Shown here: positions 25,971-34,173 of the stretch, piece by piece
Layout of the letters: each line of letters opens with the position of its first letter
Position numbering within the stretch: the first letter of the stretch is position 1
NCBI RefSeq assembly: GCF_001651855.1
Contig: NZ_LNQC01000082.1
Location: 35,724 to 99,723 of the forward strand
Source: Sinorhizobium americanum
Lineage (GTDB): Bacteria; Pseudomonadota; Alphaproteobacteria; Rhizobiales; Rhizobiaceae
Direction of reading: 5' to 3'
DNA: 64,000 nucleotides
Notes under the pieces: model-generated
What the model saw: the letters and a program-made list of their open reading frames with translations, nothing else
Told to the model about the DNA's origin: nothing
Databases searched by the model: none
Program-made: the position numbers and the translations under genes

Positions 25971-26675
25971 ATGTCCTACACGTTTCAGTTCGGCGTGCTG
26001 GCCCAGTACCAGGACCAGATCCTGAGCGGCATCTGCCTGACGATCAAGATTTCGGTGCTGTCGATCGTCCTCGGCTGCGCCGCCGGCATCGTGCTTTCCT
26101 CGATCCGCTCCATCTGGGGCGGTACGGTCCGCTTTCTCGTCGATGCCTATGTCGAGATCATCCGCAACACGCCCTTCCTGGTCCAGCTGTTCATCGTCTA
26201 TTTCGGTCTGCCGGGCCTCGGCCTGCGCGTCGGCGCCGACACGGCCGCTCTGATCGGCATGACCATCAATCTCGCCGCCTATTCGACCGAGATCATCCGC
26301 GCCGGCATCGAAGCGGTGCACAAGTCGCAGATCGAGGCCGGCGAGGCGCTCGGCTTCACCCGCTTCCAGATCTACCGCCATGTCATCATCGTGCCGGCGA
26401 TCGCCAAGGTCTATCCGGCGCTGTGCAGCCAGTTCGTGCTGATGATGCTGGCCTCCAGCATCTGCTCGGCGATCTCGACCCAGGAGCTTGCCGCCTCGGC
26501 TGCCTTCATCGAATCGCAGACCTACCGGTCGTTCGAGATCTATATCGCCGTGACGCTGATCTATCTCGTCCTGGCGCTGGCGCTGCGGGCAGTCCTCGCC
26601 GTCGTCGGCATGTGGCTTTTCGGGCGGCGTGTCGCGCGGCGCACGATGACGGCACTTCCGGAGGTTCAGGCATGA
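25971..26675 (+). CDS. PAAT-type ABC permease (first)
   Basis: This is an inner-membrane permease of the HisMQ family, 234 residues, about five helices. The ATPase-coupling EAA loop is visible (QIEAGEALGFTRFQIYRHVI), and IIRNTPFLVQLFIVYFGLP is the family signature in the second helix region. The ATG at 25971 follows GGAGAGTCTTC. It partners with the next permease, with which it overlaps by four bases. Confidence 0.93.
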   Translation: MSYTFQFGVLAQYQDQILSGICLTIKISVLSIVLGCAAGIVLSSIRSIWGGTVRFLVDAYVEIIRNTPFLVQLFIVYFGLPGLGLRVGADTAALIGMTINLAAYSTEIIRAGIEAVHKSQIEAGEALGFTRFQIYRHVIIVPAIAKVYPALCSQFVLMMLASSICSAISTQELAASAAFIESQTYRSFEIYIAVTLIYLVLALALRAVLAVVGMWLFGRRVARRTMTALPEVQA

Positions 26676-27331
26676 CGCTCAAGACCTTCGGCTTCGATCA
26701 GTTCGGCTTTCTGATTTTTTCGTTGCAATGGACGATCCTGCTGACGGTGATCGCGTTGATCGGCGGCGGCCTTCTCGGCTTCGCCGTGGCGCTCGCCCGC
26801 ACCGCCCAGCTGAAGCCGGTCCGGATTGCCGCCGCCACCTATATCCAGGTGATCCAGGGCATTCCGGTGCTGATGATACTGTTCCTCTCCTATTATGGCC
26901 TCAGCCTCGCCGGCTTCGAACTGCCGCCGCTCGTTGCCGCCGGCGCGTCGATGACGATCTACGCCTCCGGCTATCTGGCGGAAATCTGGCGGGGCTGCAT
27001 CCAGGCGGTGCCGAAGCAGCAATGGGAGGCGTCGGAATCCCTCGCCATGACCCGGCTGCAGCAGTATCGCTACGTGATCCTGCCGCAGGCAATCCGCATC
27101 TCCCTGCCGCCGACCGTCGGTTTTGCCGTCCAGGTGGTGAAGAACACCTCGATAACCTCGATCATCGGCTTTGTCGAACTGGCCCGGGCCGGCCAGCTCA
27201 TCAACAATGCGACCTTCCAGCCGTTCCGCGTCTTCCTCGCGGTGGCCGCCCTCTATTTCGTCGTCTGTTACCCATTGTCCCAGCTCTCGCGCTTGCTGGA
27301 AAGGAGGCTTCATGCCGGAAGTAGTCGTTGA
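26672..27331 (+). CDS. PAAT-type ABC permease (second)
   Basis: This is the second HisMQ-type permease, 219 residues. It shows YIQVIQGIPVLMILFLSYYG and the EAA loop QWEASESLAMTRLQQYRYVI. The start ATG overlaps the stop of the first permease (ATGA), and the frame overlaps the start of the ATPase gene by 20 bases. It forms a heterodimer with the first permease. Both are needed for this importer class. Confidence 0.93.
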   Translation: MTLKTFGFDQFGFLIFSLQWTILLTVIALIGGGLLGFAVALARTAQLKPVRIAAATYIQVIQGIPVLMILFLSYYGLSLAGFELPPLVAAGASMTIYASGYLAEIWRGCIQAVPKQQWEASESLAMTRLQQYRYVILPQAIRISLPPTVGFAVQVVKNTSITSIIGFVELARAGQLINNATFQPFRVFLAVAALYFVVCYPLSQLSRLLERRLHAGSSR

Positions 27332-28043
27332 AAACGTCCACAAGAGCTTTGGCGCTCTCGAAGTCCTCAAGGGCGTGTCGCTTTCGGTCGGGCGCGGCGA
27401 GGTCTTTGCGCTGATCGGCCGGTCCGGCTCGGGAAAGAGCACGCTGCTGCGCTGCATGAACGGGCTCGAAAAGATCAATTCGGGCAGGATCGAGATTGCC
27501 GGCCACGCGCTCGGGGGCGATGCAAAGGCGCTGCGCAAGCTGCGCACCGACGTCGGCATCGTCTTCCAGAGCTACAATCTCTTCCCGCACCTGACGGTCG
27601 GCGAAAACATCATGCTGGCGCCGCGGATCGTCAAGGACGTGGCGAAGCCGAAGGCCCGGGAGGTCGCCCGCGAGGTGCTGCAACTCGTCGGGCTCTCGGA
27701 AAAGTTCGATTCCTATCCGGACCAGCTTTCCGGCGGCCAGCAGCAACGCGTCGCCATCGCCCGCTCGCTCGCCATGCGGCCGAAGGTGATGCTCTTCGAC
27801 GAGGTAACCTCGGCGCTTGACCCGGAACTCACCGAAGAGGTGCTGATGGTGATGGAACAGCTCGCCCGCGACGGCATGACGATGATCCTGGTGACCCACG
27901 AAATGGGCTTTGCCCGCCGGGTCGCCACCCAGACGATCTTCATGCACAAGGGCAAGATCTGGGAACGGGGACCGTCCGCCACTCTCTTCGCCGATCCGCA
28001 AACGCCGGAACTGCGTCAGTTCGTCAAATCCGACGTCAAGTGA
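27312..28043 (+). CDS. PAAT-type ABC ATP-binding protein
   Basis: This is an ABC ATPase of 243 residues with Walker A IGRSGSGKST, Q-loop FQSYNLFPH, signature LSGGQQQRVAIARSLA, Walker B VMLFDEVTSALD and the H-loop VTHEM. All catalytic motifs are intact. It is the GlnQ/HisP type and powers the two upstream permeases. It is the last gene of the LacI-controlled importer operon. Confidence 0.95.
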   Translation: MPEVVVENVHKSFGALEVLKGVSLSVGRGEVFALIGRSGSGKSTLLRCMNGLEKINSGRIEIAGHALGGDAKALRKLRTDVGIVFQSYNLFPHLTVGENIMLAPRIVKDVAKPKAREVAREVLQLVGLSEKFDSYPDQLSGGQQQRVAIARSLAMRPKVMLFDEVTSALDPELTEEVLMVMEQLARDGMTMILVTHEMGFARRVATQTIFMHKGKIWERGPSATLFADPQTPELRQFVKSDVK

Positions 28044-28091
28044 CGGCTGACCCTTCGCAAGCGCGTACGGACACTTCTCGCGCGACCTGTG

Positions 28092-29042
28092 CTAGTCCGC
28101 CACGACGCTCCACGTGTCGTCCGGGTTGAAGCGGTCGATGAACGGCACGATCGCTTCGGTGCTGGCCCCGAGATCGCGCTCGTAGACGATGCCCTGCTGG
28201 TTGACGAGGAAGGTCTTGACGCCCGTCTCCGCATAGCGGACCGGCCAGACGATCAGCGCGAAGCCGGCGATCATGTTGTCGTTGATCACATAGTCGTACC
28301 GGCCGCCAGCGATGTTGTCGCCTTGTGATGTCAGGATGCGGTAGCGATAGCCGAAATAGCCCTCGCCGGCCTTGGCCTTCTCCAGCGCCGCCTCGCTGAT
28401 CGCGTCGCCGACCGGGCTTGTCTCCTCGCCTTGCTCCGCGGGCCAGTAGAGGCCGTCGGTCTGACCCTCGGTGCTGATCAGCTTCTGGGCATATTCGAGC
28501 ACGCCGTCCGCATCGCGGTCCCGGGAAGCATAATCCTTCTGGGCCTCGACATAGGCGCGCACCGTCTCGATCGTCTCGAGTTCGTTCTCGCCGACGCGGC
28601 GGTTGACGATCTCCTCCAGACCGACATAGGTGTCGAAGGCCCATTTGCCGTCCTCGCCTTTGCTGATCGGAAACGGCAGCGGCCAGAGCCGGTCGCCGAT
28701 CTCGATCACCTTGCGGCCCTCGAGATCGCGCACCCGCATATTGCGAGCCGCACCCTCGCGAATCTGCGCGAAGGTATCCATCACCTCTTCGCCTGTCCTG
28801 AGCTTTGCCGCGTCGAGGCCCAGCAGCTTGGCGACGCCGTCGAAGTCATTGGCGGCAAGCGCCGATTTCAGCGCCTCCACCGCCTTGGCCGGATCATCGA
28901 AGACCGGCGGATCCTCCGCCGCGGCATAGTCTTCGACGTTTTCCGGCGGCTTCACCTGCGCGAAACTCAAATCGATCGATGCGACGGCGAGCGTGATCGC
29001 CGGTCCGAGTAGAAGCGAATGAAAGAGCTTGCTCATGGTCAT
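28092..29042 (-). CDS. DUF2950 family exported protein
   Basis: This is an exported protein of about 316 residues with a signal peptide (LLLGPAITLAVASIDLSFAQ). It matches the DUF2950 pattern: a helical N-terminal part, then GYFGYRYRILTSQGDNIAGG, YDYVINDNMIAGFALIVWPVRYAETGVKTF and NQQGIVYERDLG near the end. The biochemical role is unknown. It lies 15 bases after a DUF3300 gene. This DUF3300-DUF2950 pairing recurs in Proteobacteria, so the two probably work together in the periplasm or envelope. A FixK-type box upstream of the DUF3300 gene suggests low-oxygen control. Confidence 0.85.
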   Translation of the reverse strand: MTMSKLFHSLLLGPAITLAVASIDLSFAQVKPPENVEDYAAAEDPPVFDDPAKAVEALKSALAANDFDGVAKLLGLDAAKLRTGEEVMDTFAQIREGAARNMRVRDLEGRKVIEIGDRLWPLPFPISKGEDGKWAFDTYVGLEEIVNRRVGENELETIETVRAYVEAQKDYASRDRDADGVLEYAQKLISTEGQTDGLYWPAEQGEETSPVGDAISEAALEKAKAGEGYFGYRYRILTSQGDNIAGGRYDYVINDNMIAGFALIVWPVRYAETGVKTFLVNQQGIVYERDLGASTEAIVPFIDRFNPDDTWSVVAD

Positions 29043-29057
29043 TCTCCGATCGCCCGG

Positions 29058-30455
29058 TCAACGTCTTCCGCCGCGTCCGCCGCCACGGCCACCACCGCCG
29101 CGGGCCATTGGCCTACCGCCGCCACCGCGGCTCATCTGCGGCCGCCCGCCACCGCGATGGCCGCCGCCCATGCTGTGCCCGCCGCGTCGCGACGAGGCCA
29201 TCTCCCGCCGCCCGGAATTGACGTTGCCGAGGCCGGAGGGCTTCCTCGGCCGGTTCTGCGCCTTCGAGGCCATCTTCTTCTTGCCTGCCGGCCGATTGAC
29301 CGAGGCCTTCTTGCCCTTCGGCCGGTTGACGCTCGGCTTGCCGCCGTCGGCTCTCGCCTTTGCCACCGCCTCTCCGCCGCCGGCCCGCGTGGAGGGGCGT
29401 GCGGAAGCCTCCCGACGCGGCTGCGCCTTCAGCCCCTCGAGCGTGCTCTTGCGCACGTCCTTAAGCTGGCCGCCGCCTCCGCCCGGGCGCGCCTGCGGGC
29501 GGTCGCGGTTGATCTCGGCGGCACGGTTGCGCAGGTTGTTGTCGCCTCTGGCCTTGATATTGTTCTTGATGTTCGTACGGTCGAACTTGTTGAGCTGGTC
29601 GCGGTCGAAGCTGAGCTTGCTGCGGTCGACATTCTTCCAGTCGATGTCGTTGAAGTTGAGCTTGCCGTCGAAGTCTATGTTGTTGAAGCACTTGTTGCAG
29701 TCGACGTCGATGTCGCCGTCCCAGTCGCCGCCCCAGACACCCCAGTCGTCCCAATCGACGATGGCGCCGAAGATCGCGCCGGTCACTGCGCCGGCGAAGA
29801 AGGCGGCGCCCGGGTACCAGTAGGCCGGATAGGGGTCGTCGTAATAGTCGATCGGGACCGGGGCGTAGTCCGGCTCGTAGAGCATCTCCGGCGGATACTG
29901 CGGCACGTAGATGACTTCCGGGCTGGCCGACTGGATGATGATGTTGTCACCCTCCTCGACCACCTTGATCTTGTCGTCGGTCTCGATGATGTCCTTGGCG
30001 ACGGCCTCGTCGCGCAGCTGCTGGATGGCGATCAGCACGTCTTTCTGCTGGTTGGCGATCGCCTCCCCGAAGCTCTGCGTCCATTCGAGATCCTCGCTCA
30101 TCATCTTGACGATCTCGGGATAGTTCAGGAGCGAGATGACGCTGCCGTCCCAGCCTTCCTTCGGTTTCAGCTCGGTCTTCTTCTTGCGGGCCTCGAGGAA
30201 CCGCTCGGCTTCGACGATCTGCAGCGGATAGAGCGAGGCGGCAGAGACCAGCGCCACCAGCTCGTCCGGATAGAGGGCGATCCGGGCGACCAGCACTTCG
30301 AGCTCATCGTCGGTCAGCGGCTCGGGCGCTGCCTCGACCGGCGCAGGCGGTGGAGGACTTTCCTTCTGCTGGGCCAGTGCGAGGCTGCCAGGTGTTAGGA
30401 GCGCCAGAGCAATTGCGGTGGCGCGGCAAAGCATGAGAATCCGCTTTTTGTCCAT
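29058..30455 (-). CDS. DUF3300 family exported protein with Gly/Arg-rich tail
   Basis: This protein of about 465 residues has a signal peptide (ALALLTPGSLALA). A DUF3300 domain follows (LVARIALYPDELVALVSAAS, VISLLNYPEIVKMMSEDLEW, VIYVPQYPPEMLYEPDY), then a short hydrophobic Gly/Ala patch (AAFFAGAVTGAIFGAIVDW), a WDWDGD-rich acidic turn and an Asn/Asp-rich segment. The C-terminal tail is long, low-complexity and very basic (Arg, Gly, Ser, Pro). That tail could bind nucleic acid or anionic polymers. The ATG at 30453-30455 has GGGGAAGG upstream. A TTGAT-N4-ATCAA box lies 120 bases upstream. Confidence 0.85.
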   Translation of the reverse strand: MDKKRILMLCRATAIALALLTPGSLALAQQKESPPPPAPVEAAPEPLTDDELEVLVARIALYPDELVALVSAASLYPLQIVEAERFLEARKKKTELKPKEGWDGSVISLLNYPEIVKMMSEDLEWTQSFGEAIANQQKDVLIAIQQLRDEAVAKDIIETDDKIKVVEEGDNIIIQSASPEVIYVPQYPPEMLYEPDYAPVPIDYYDDPYPAYWYPGAAFFAGAVTGAIFGAIVDWDDWGVWGGDWDGDIDVDCNKCFNNIDFDGKLNFNDIDWKNVDRSKLSFDRDQLNKFDRTNIKNNIKARGDNNLRNRAAEINRDRPQARPGGGGGQLKDVRKSTLEGLKAQPRREASARPSTRAGGGEAVAKARADGGKPSVNRPKGKKASVNRPAGKKKMASKAQNRPRKPSGLGNVNSGRREMASSRRGGHSMGGGHRGGGRPQMSRGGGGRPMARGGGGRGGGRGGRR

Positions 30456-30962
30456 TGTCCTTCCCCGGAAGAGTTCTTGCGGACGAAGTGTAGAACGCGG
30501 CGCGACGGCCATGGTGTCGGACTGGCTCGCTGCCCGAAATTCCTCTTTTTATGACACAACCGAAGCGCAAGTCGTTGATCGCAATCAACATGGGGCAAAA
30601 TTCACCACACGCTGCCGGGGAATCTCCTTGAGGGCCGGAAAGCACTCCGTCGCGAGGGACGGGACGAGGGCGGCGAATGGCTCGTCGCGCCCGGTCTACC
30701 CGGACGAGGACGGCTTTTGATGATCGTTGGACCATGGGGTGGCAAGCGCCGGGGGCTGCCGCGATTCCAGGGCAAACCGGCGTCGGGCGGCGCCTGTTTT
30801 GTCTCAAATCAATGACATGCCATTCGTCCATTTCTAAAGTTGCCGACGTGGATCGGGCGCGTGACACGCAAGCGTTCCGCCGTAATCCGAGCCCGACGAA
30901 GGTGAAACGTGTGAATGCAACAACGCATGCGACTTCCTCTCAAATTGAAGTGGAGCAATGCG
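30456..30962. other. divergent intergenic region with a FixK box
   Basis: This stretch lies between the DUF3300 gene and a plus-strand hypothetical gene. It has the FixK-type dyad at 30575-30588 but no gene that I can support. Confidence 0.5.
30575..30588. promoter_or_regulatory. FixK/FNR-type box upstream of DUF3300
   Basis: TTGATCGCAATCAA is a perfect match to the TTGAT-N4-ATCAA anaerobox recognised by FixK and FNR. It lies 120 bases upstream of the DUF3300 start codon. A FixK-like regulator gene is in the same region (39745-40389). Confidence 0.75.
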
Positions 30963-31433
30963 ATGCCGGAACAGAAAGACGCGAATGCCGATAGAAGAAC
31001 TCCAACCGCGGAAGACCTGCGCAAACAGGTGCTTGAGCGAGAAATGGAGGAAATGGACAGGGAGAGGAAGCTCAAATCGATCGAGGAACAGAAACACGCC
31101 GACTTTGCTGCCGATTTCTTGAAGAAGCACGTGACGGAAGAAGAAATCGCCATGGTGCGCCGTCTCGTCGCCAATGCCGTGAAGGCAGGCAAGTTCGAGG
31201 CGATGGTCTACAGCTTTCCGTCCGAGCTTTGCACCGATAGCGGACGCGCCATCAACAGCGGCGACCGCGACTGGCCCTCGACGCTGCAAGGCAAGGCGAA
31301 GGAATTCTTCGAGCGCTATCAGACCTTCGGCAAGCCGCAAGGCTACAAGTTGAAGGCGATGATCATCAGCTTTCCGGGCGGCATGCCGGGTGATGTCGGG
31401 CTCTTTCTGAACTGGGCTCCGGAGAAGGTCTGA
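30963..31433 (+). CDS. conserved hypothetical protein (156 aa)
   Basis: I do not recognise a named family. The product is soluble, with a charged coiled-coil-like N-terminal part (DLRKQVLEREMEEMDRERKL) and a compact domain (FEAMVYSFPSELCTDSGRAINSGDRDWPSTL, GYKLKAMIISFPGGMPGDVGLFLNWAPE). The ATG at 30963 has GGAG seven bases before it, better than the ATG at 30915. It ends at a strong hairpin terminator shared with ppk2. Confidence 0.65.
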   Translation: MPEQKDANADRRTPTAEDLRKQVLEREMEEMDRERKLKSIEEQKHADFAADFLKKHVTEEEIAMVRRLVANAVKAGKFEAMVYSFPSELCTDSGRAINSGDRDWPSTLQGKAKEFFERYQTFGKPQGYKLKAMIISFPGGMPGDVGLFLNWAPEKV

Positions 31434-31461
31434 GCCCTTCAGCCTCAATGATCCATTTGGC

Positions 31462-31492
31462 AAACGGCGGGTGTCAAGGACACCCGCCGTTT
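31462..31492. terminator. bidirectional hairpin terminator
   Basis: A perfect 14-bp stem, AAACGGCGGGTGTC with GACACCCGCCGTTT, has a three-base loop and is flanked by A and T ends. It lies between the convergent hypothetical gene and ppk2 and can serve both. Confidence 0.75.
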
Positions 31493-31529
31493 CCCGCTGC
31501 CGATCTGACGGGCGCGGGTGCGTCTCCCC

Positions 31530-32384
31530 TCAGAACACGTTCGGCACCGTGCGGCGGATATGGTTGTCTACGACGTAGTCGTCGGGCCGCTTCTGGCGCT
31601 TGCCGAGCTCGGGCTCGGCAAATTTCACCCGCTCGTAGGGAATAGACGACAGGAAATGCGAGATGCAGTTGATGCGCGCGCGCTTCTTGTCGTTGGACGG
31701 CACGATCCACCAAGGCGCGAAGTCCGTATCGGTCATGCGGATCATCTCGTCATAGGCGCGCGTATAGTCCCACCAGCGGCGATAGGATTCGACGTCCATG
31801 GGGCTCAATTTCCACTGGCGCAGCGGGTCATCGATGCGCTGCCGGAACCGGCGTTCCTGCTCCTCCTCGCTGACGTCGAGAAAGTATTTGAGCAGTACGA
31901 TGCCGCTTTCGATCATGGCGGCTTCGAAGCGTGGGGCGAGCTCGAGGAAGCGGCGCGCCTTTTCCTCCGAACAGAACCCCATGACGCGCTCGACGCCGGG
32001 CCTGTTGTACCAGGAGCGGTCAAAGATCACGACTTCGCCGGCCGCCGGCAGATGCTGAATATAGCGCTGCATGTAGATCTGCGTCTTCTCCCGGTCCGTC
32101 GGCGCCGGAAGTGCGGCGATGCGAAAGACCCGCGGGCTGACACGTTCGGTGATCCGTTTGATCACCCCGCCTTTACCCGCCGCGTCGCGCCCCTCGAAGA
32201 CGACGACGATGCGGGCTCCGGTCTTCTTCACCCAGGCCTGCAGATGGGCGATCTCCTCCTGCAATCTCGCGAGCTCCTTCGCATAGTCGCCGCTCGGTCT
32301 CGTCTCGACAGCAAGCCCCTCGGCGACACTCCTGTCCTTGGTCTTCTTCTTACCTTTCTTGTCATTCTTGCCATTCTTGACCAT
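31530..32384 (-). CDS. ppk2: polyphosphate kinase 2
   Basis: This PPK2-family kinase transfers phosphate between polyphosphate and nucleoside diphosphates. The Walker A motif is VFEGRDAAGKGG and Walker B is VIFDRSWYNR. The lid module follows (FLDVSEEEQERRFRQRIDDPLRQWKLSPMD) with the family ending DDYVVDNHIRRTVPNVF. The lysine-rich N terminus (KKGKKKTKD) may be disordered. The ATG at 32382-32384 has GAGGAGCAGC upstream. It is the last gene of a probable operon with the SulP and HlyD genes. It may regenerate GTP/ATP from stored polyphosphate under low oxygen. Confidence 0.93.
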   Translation of the reverse strand: MVKNGKNDKKGKKKTKDRSVAEGLAVETRPSGDYAKELARLQEEIAHLQAWVKKTGARIVVVFEGRDAAGKGGVIKRITERVSPRVFRIAALPAPTDREKTQIYMQRYIQHLPAAGEVVIFDRSWYNRPGVERVMGFCSEEKARRFLELAPRFEAAMIESGIVLLKYFLDVSEEEQERRFRQRIDDPLRQWKLSPMDVESYRRWWDYTRAYDEMIRMTDTDFAPWWIVPSNDKKRARINCISHFLSSIPYERVKFAEPELGKRQKRPDDYVVDNHIRRTVPNVF

Positions 32385-32456
32385 GCTGCTCCTCCCGGCC
32401 TGACCACAGCCTCTTAAGTTCAACAATCAGCCCTGCGGGCGCAGCGGAGGACGGCT

Positions 32457-34157
32457 CTACTGCGCGGCTGTTTCCGCACGGCTTTTCTCGAAGGCGTCAA
32501 GCGCGTCGTCGAGGTCCTCGAAGATCATCCCGGGACCGATCTTTGCGATCACGCCGGCTCGTTCGAGAATCTCGCGTGCTTCGAAATGCAGTTCGGCGAG
32601 CGCGAGCGTGATGCCGCGCCTGCCGAGATCGTCATAAATCTCCTCCAGCATGGCGGCTGCGGAACTGTCGATCTGGGCGATGGCGCTCGCGTCCATGACG
32701 AACCACCTTGTGTCCGGAGGCAGCGCATCGATCACGGTGCGCAGGCGCGCCTGGACGTAATCGGTATTGAAGAACAGCAGGCTGCCCTGAACCATGAAGA
32801 CTGCAAGACCCGGCACCGGCCGTGCCGCCGGGTTGCGGTGGAGCTTGTAGAAGCCGTCATGACCGGCAAGCCGGCCGAGCAGGGCGTCGCGCGGGAACAT
32901 GGTCTTCTGCAGGACGTAGACCAGCGTCGCAGCGATTGCCGTCACCACGCCTTCCAAAACGCCGAAGCTGATCGGCCCGGACATGGCGATCAGCGCGAAG
33001 ACGAATTCGATGCGGCTGATGCGCCAGATCTCCTTCAAGGCGGAAATATCGATCAGGCTGAGTGCGGTTGCCACCAGCACTGCACCAAGCGTCGGGATCG
33101 GCAGGATGCGCAGGACGTCGCCGAAATACAGGAGAACCGCCACCAATGCCGCCGCCGCAACGATGCTCGCGATCTGCGATCGGCCACCGACGCTGAAGTT
33201 CACTGCGGTGCGCGAGTCCGAAGCGGTGACGGGAAAGGACCCGAAAAGGCCGGCGGCGATATTCGCCGCACCGAAGCCTTCGAGCTCGCGATTGGGATCG
33301 ACCAGGTATCCGCCCTTGGCCCCGAAGCTGCGGGCGGCGATGATGCCGGAGCCGAAGCTCACCAGAAAGATGGCCGCGGCGCCGAGCAGGAGCGCCTGGA
33401 ACGGAAGGCCGGAAACCGGCGGCAGCGTCAGCGACGGCAGCTCGCGCGGGATATCTCCGACCACCTTGATGCCATGCCCCTGGAAATCGAACAGGGCCGA
33501 TGCCAATACGGCGAGCGCCACGACCAGCACCGGTCCGGGAATGCGCGATTGCATGAGGCGTGCCGCCTGCAGCAGCGCGAAGGACGCTGCGGCGAGCAGC
33601 AGCGATGGCCAATGGATCGATCCGGCCTTGCCGAGCAGTTCGAGGATGGGAGCGATGAGGCCGTCGGCTTCGATGTCGACGCCGGTGACCCGGTCGATCT
33701 GGCCGATCAGGATCGAAAGCGAGATGCCGGCAAAAAAGCCAACGAGGATCGGGCGCGACAGAAAGGTCGCAAGCACGCCGAGCCGCACGGCGCGTGCGAT
33801 CAGGCACAAGGCGCCCACGGCAAGCGCAAGCAACGCGGCGACCGTCACCCGATCCGCCGTGACGCCGGGGGCGGCGTAGACCGTCGTGAGCACTGCGGCG
33901 AGCACCGTCATGGTTGCGGCGTCTGGTCCGACGATAAGGCGCTGCGACGGGCCAAAGAGGGCATAGGCGACAAGCGGAGTGATGCTCGCGTAGAGGCCCG
34001 TCTCCGGCGGAAGGCCGGCGATGGCCGGATAGGCGATGGCGCTCGGAAGGCCGACGGCGGCGATCGCCAGACCGGCCGAGAGGTCGCTGCGCAGCCAGCT
34101 CGCCTGGTAGCCAGCGAGATTGGCCATGAGGGGCAGGCGAGGGAGGGTGAGTTGCAT
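32457..34157 (-). CDS. SulP family anion transporter with STAS domain
   Basis: This is an inner-membrane SulP/SLC26-type transporter of about 566 residues. It has multiple helices with the family signature LRSDLSAGLAIAAVGLPSAIAYPAIAG split across the first segments, the central LVSFGSGIIAARSFG region, and a C-terminal cytoplasmic STAS domain (WFVMDASAIAQIDSSAAAMLEEI). Possible substrates are sulfate, bicarbonate or dicarboxylates. The sequence does not decide. The ATG at 34155-34157 is preferred to the GTG nine bases upstream, because a GGAGGTGA ribosome site covers that GTG. It sits between HlyD-like and ppk2 genes on one strand. Confidence 0.92.
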   Translation of the reverse strand: MQLTLPRLPLMANLAGYQASWLRSDLSAGLAIAAVGLPSAIAYPAIAGLPPETGLYASITPLVAYALFGPSQRLIVGPDAATMTVLAAVLTTVYAAPGVTADRVTVAALLALAVGALCLIARAVRLGVLATFLSRPILVGFFAGISLSILIGQIDRVTGVDIEADGLIAPILELLGKAGSIHWPSLLLAAASFALLQAARLMQSRIPGPVLVVALAVLASALFDFQGHGIKVVGDIPRELPSLTLPPVSGLPFQALLLGAAAIFLVSFGSGIIAARSFGAKGGYLVDPNRELEGFGAANIAAGLFGSFPVTASDSRTAVNFSVGGRSQIASIVAAAALVAVLLYFGDVLRILPIPTLGAVLVATALSLIDISALKEIWRISRIEFVFALIAMSGPISFGVLEGVVTAIAATLVYVLQKTMFPRDALLGRLAGHDGFYKLHRNPAARPVPGLAVFMVQGSLLFFNTDYVQARLRTVIDALPPDTRWFVMDASAIAQIDSSAAAMLEEIYDDLGRRGITLALAELHFEAREILERAGVIAKIGPGMIFEDLDDALDAFEKSRAETAAQ

Positions 34158-34173
34158 CCCCGTCACCTCCGCA

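Noticed and set aside
29019..30398. Long plus-strand frame of 459 codons
   Set aside because: It is the antisense of the DUF3300 and DUF2950 genes. The low-complexity Ala/Val/Asp composition is what GC-rich antisense gives.
30457..30720. Plus-strand open frames over the DUF3300 promoter
   Set aside because: Arginine-rich, no family motifs, and they overlap the FixK box. They look like shadows in GC-rich DNA.
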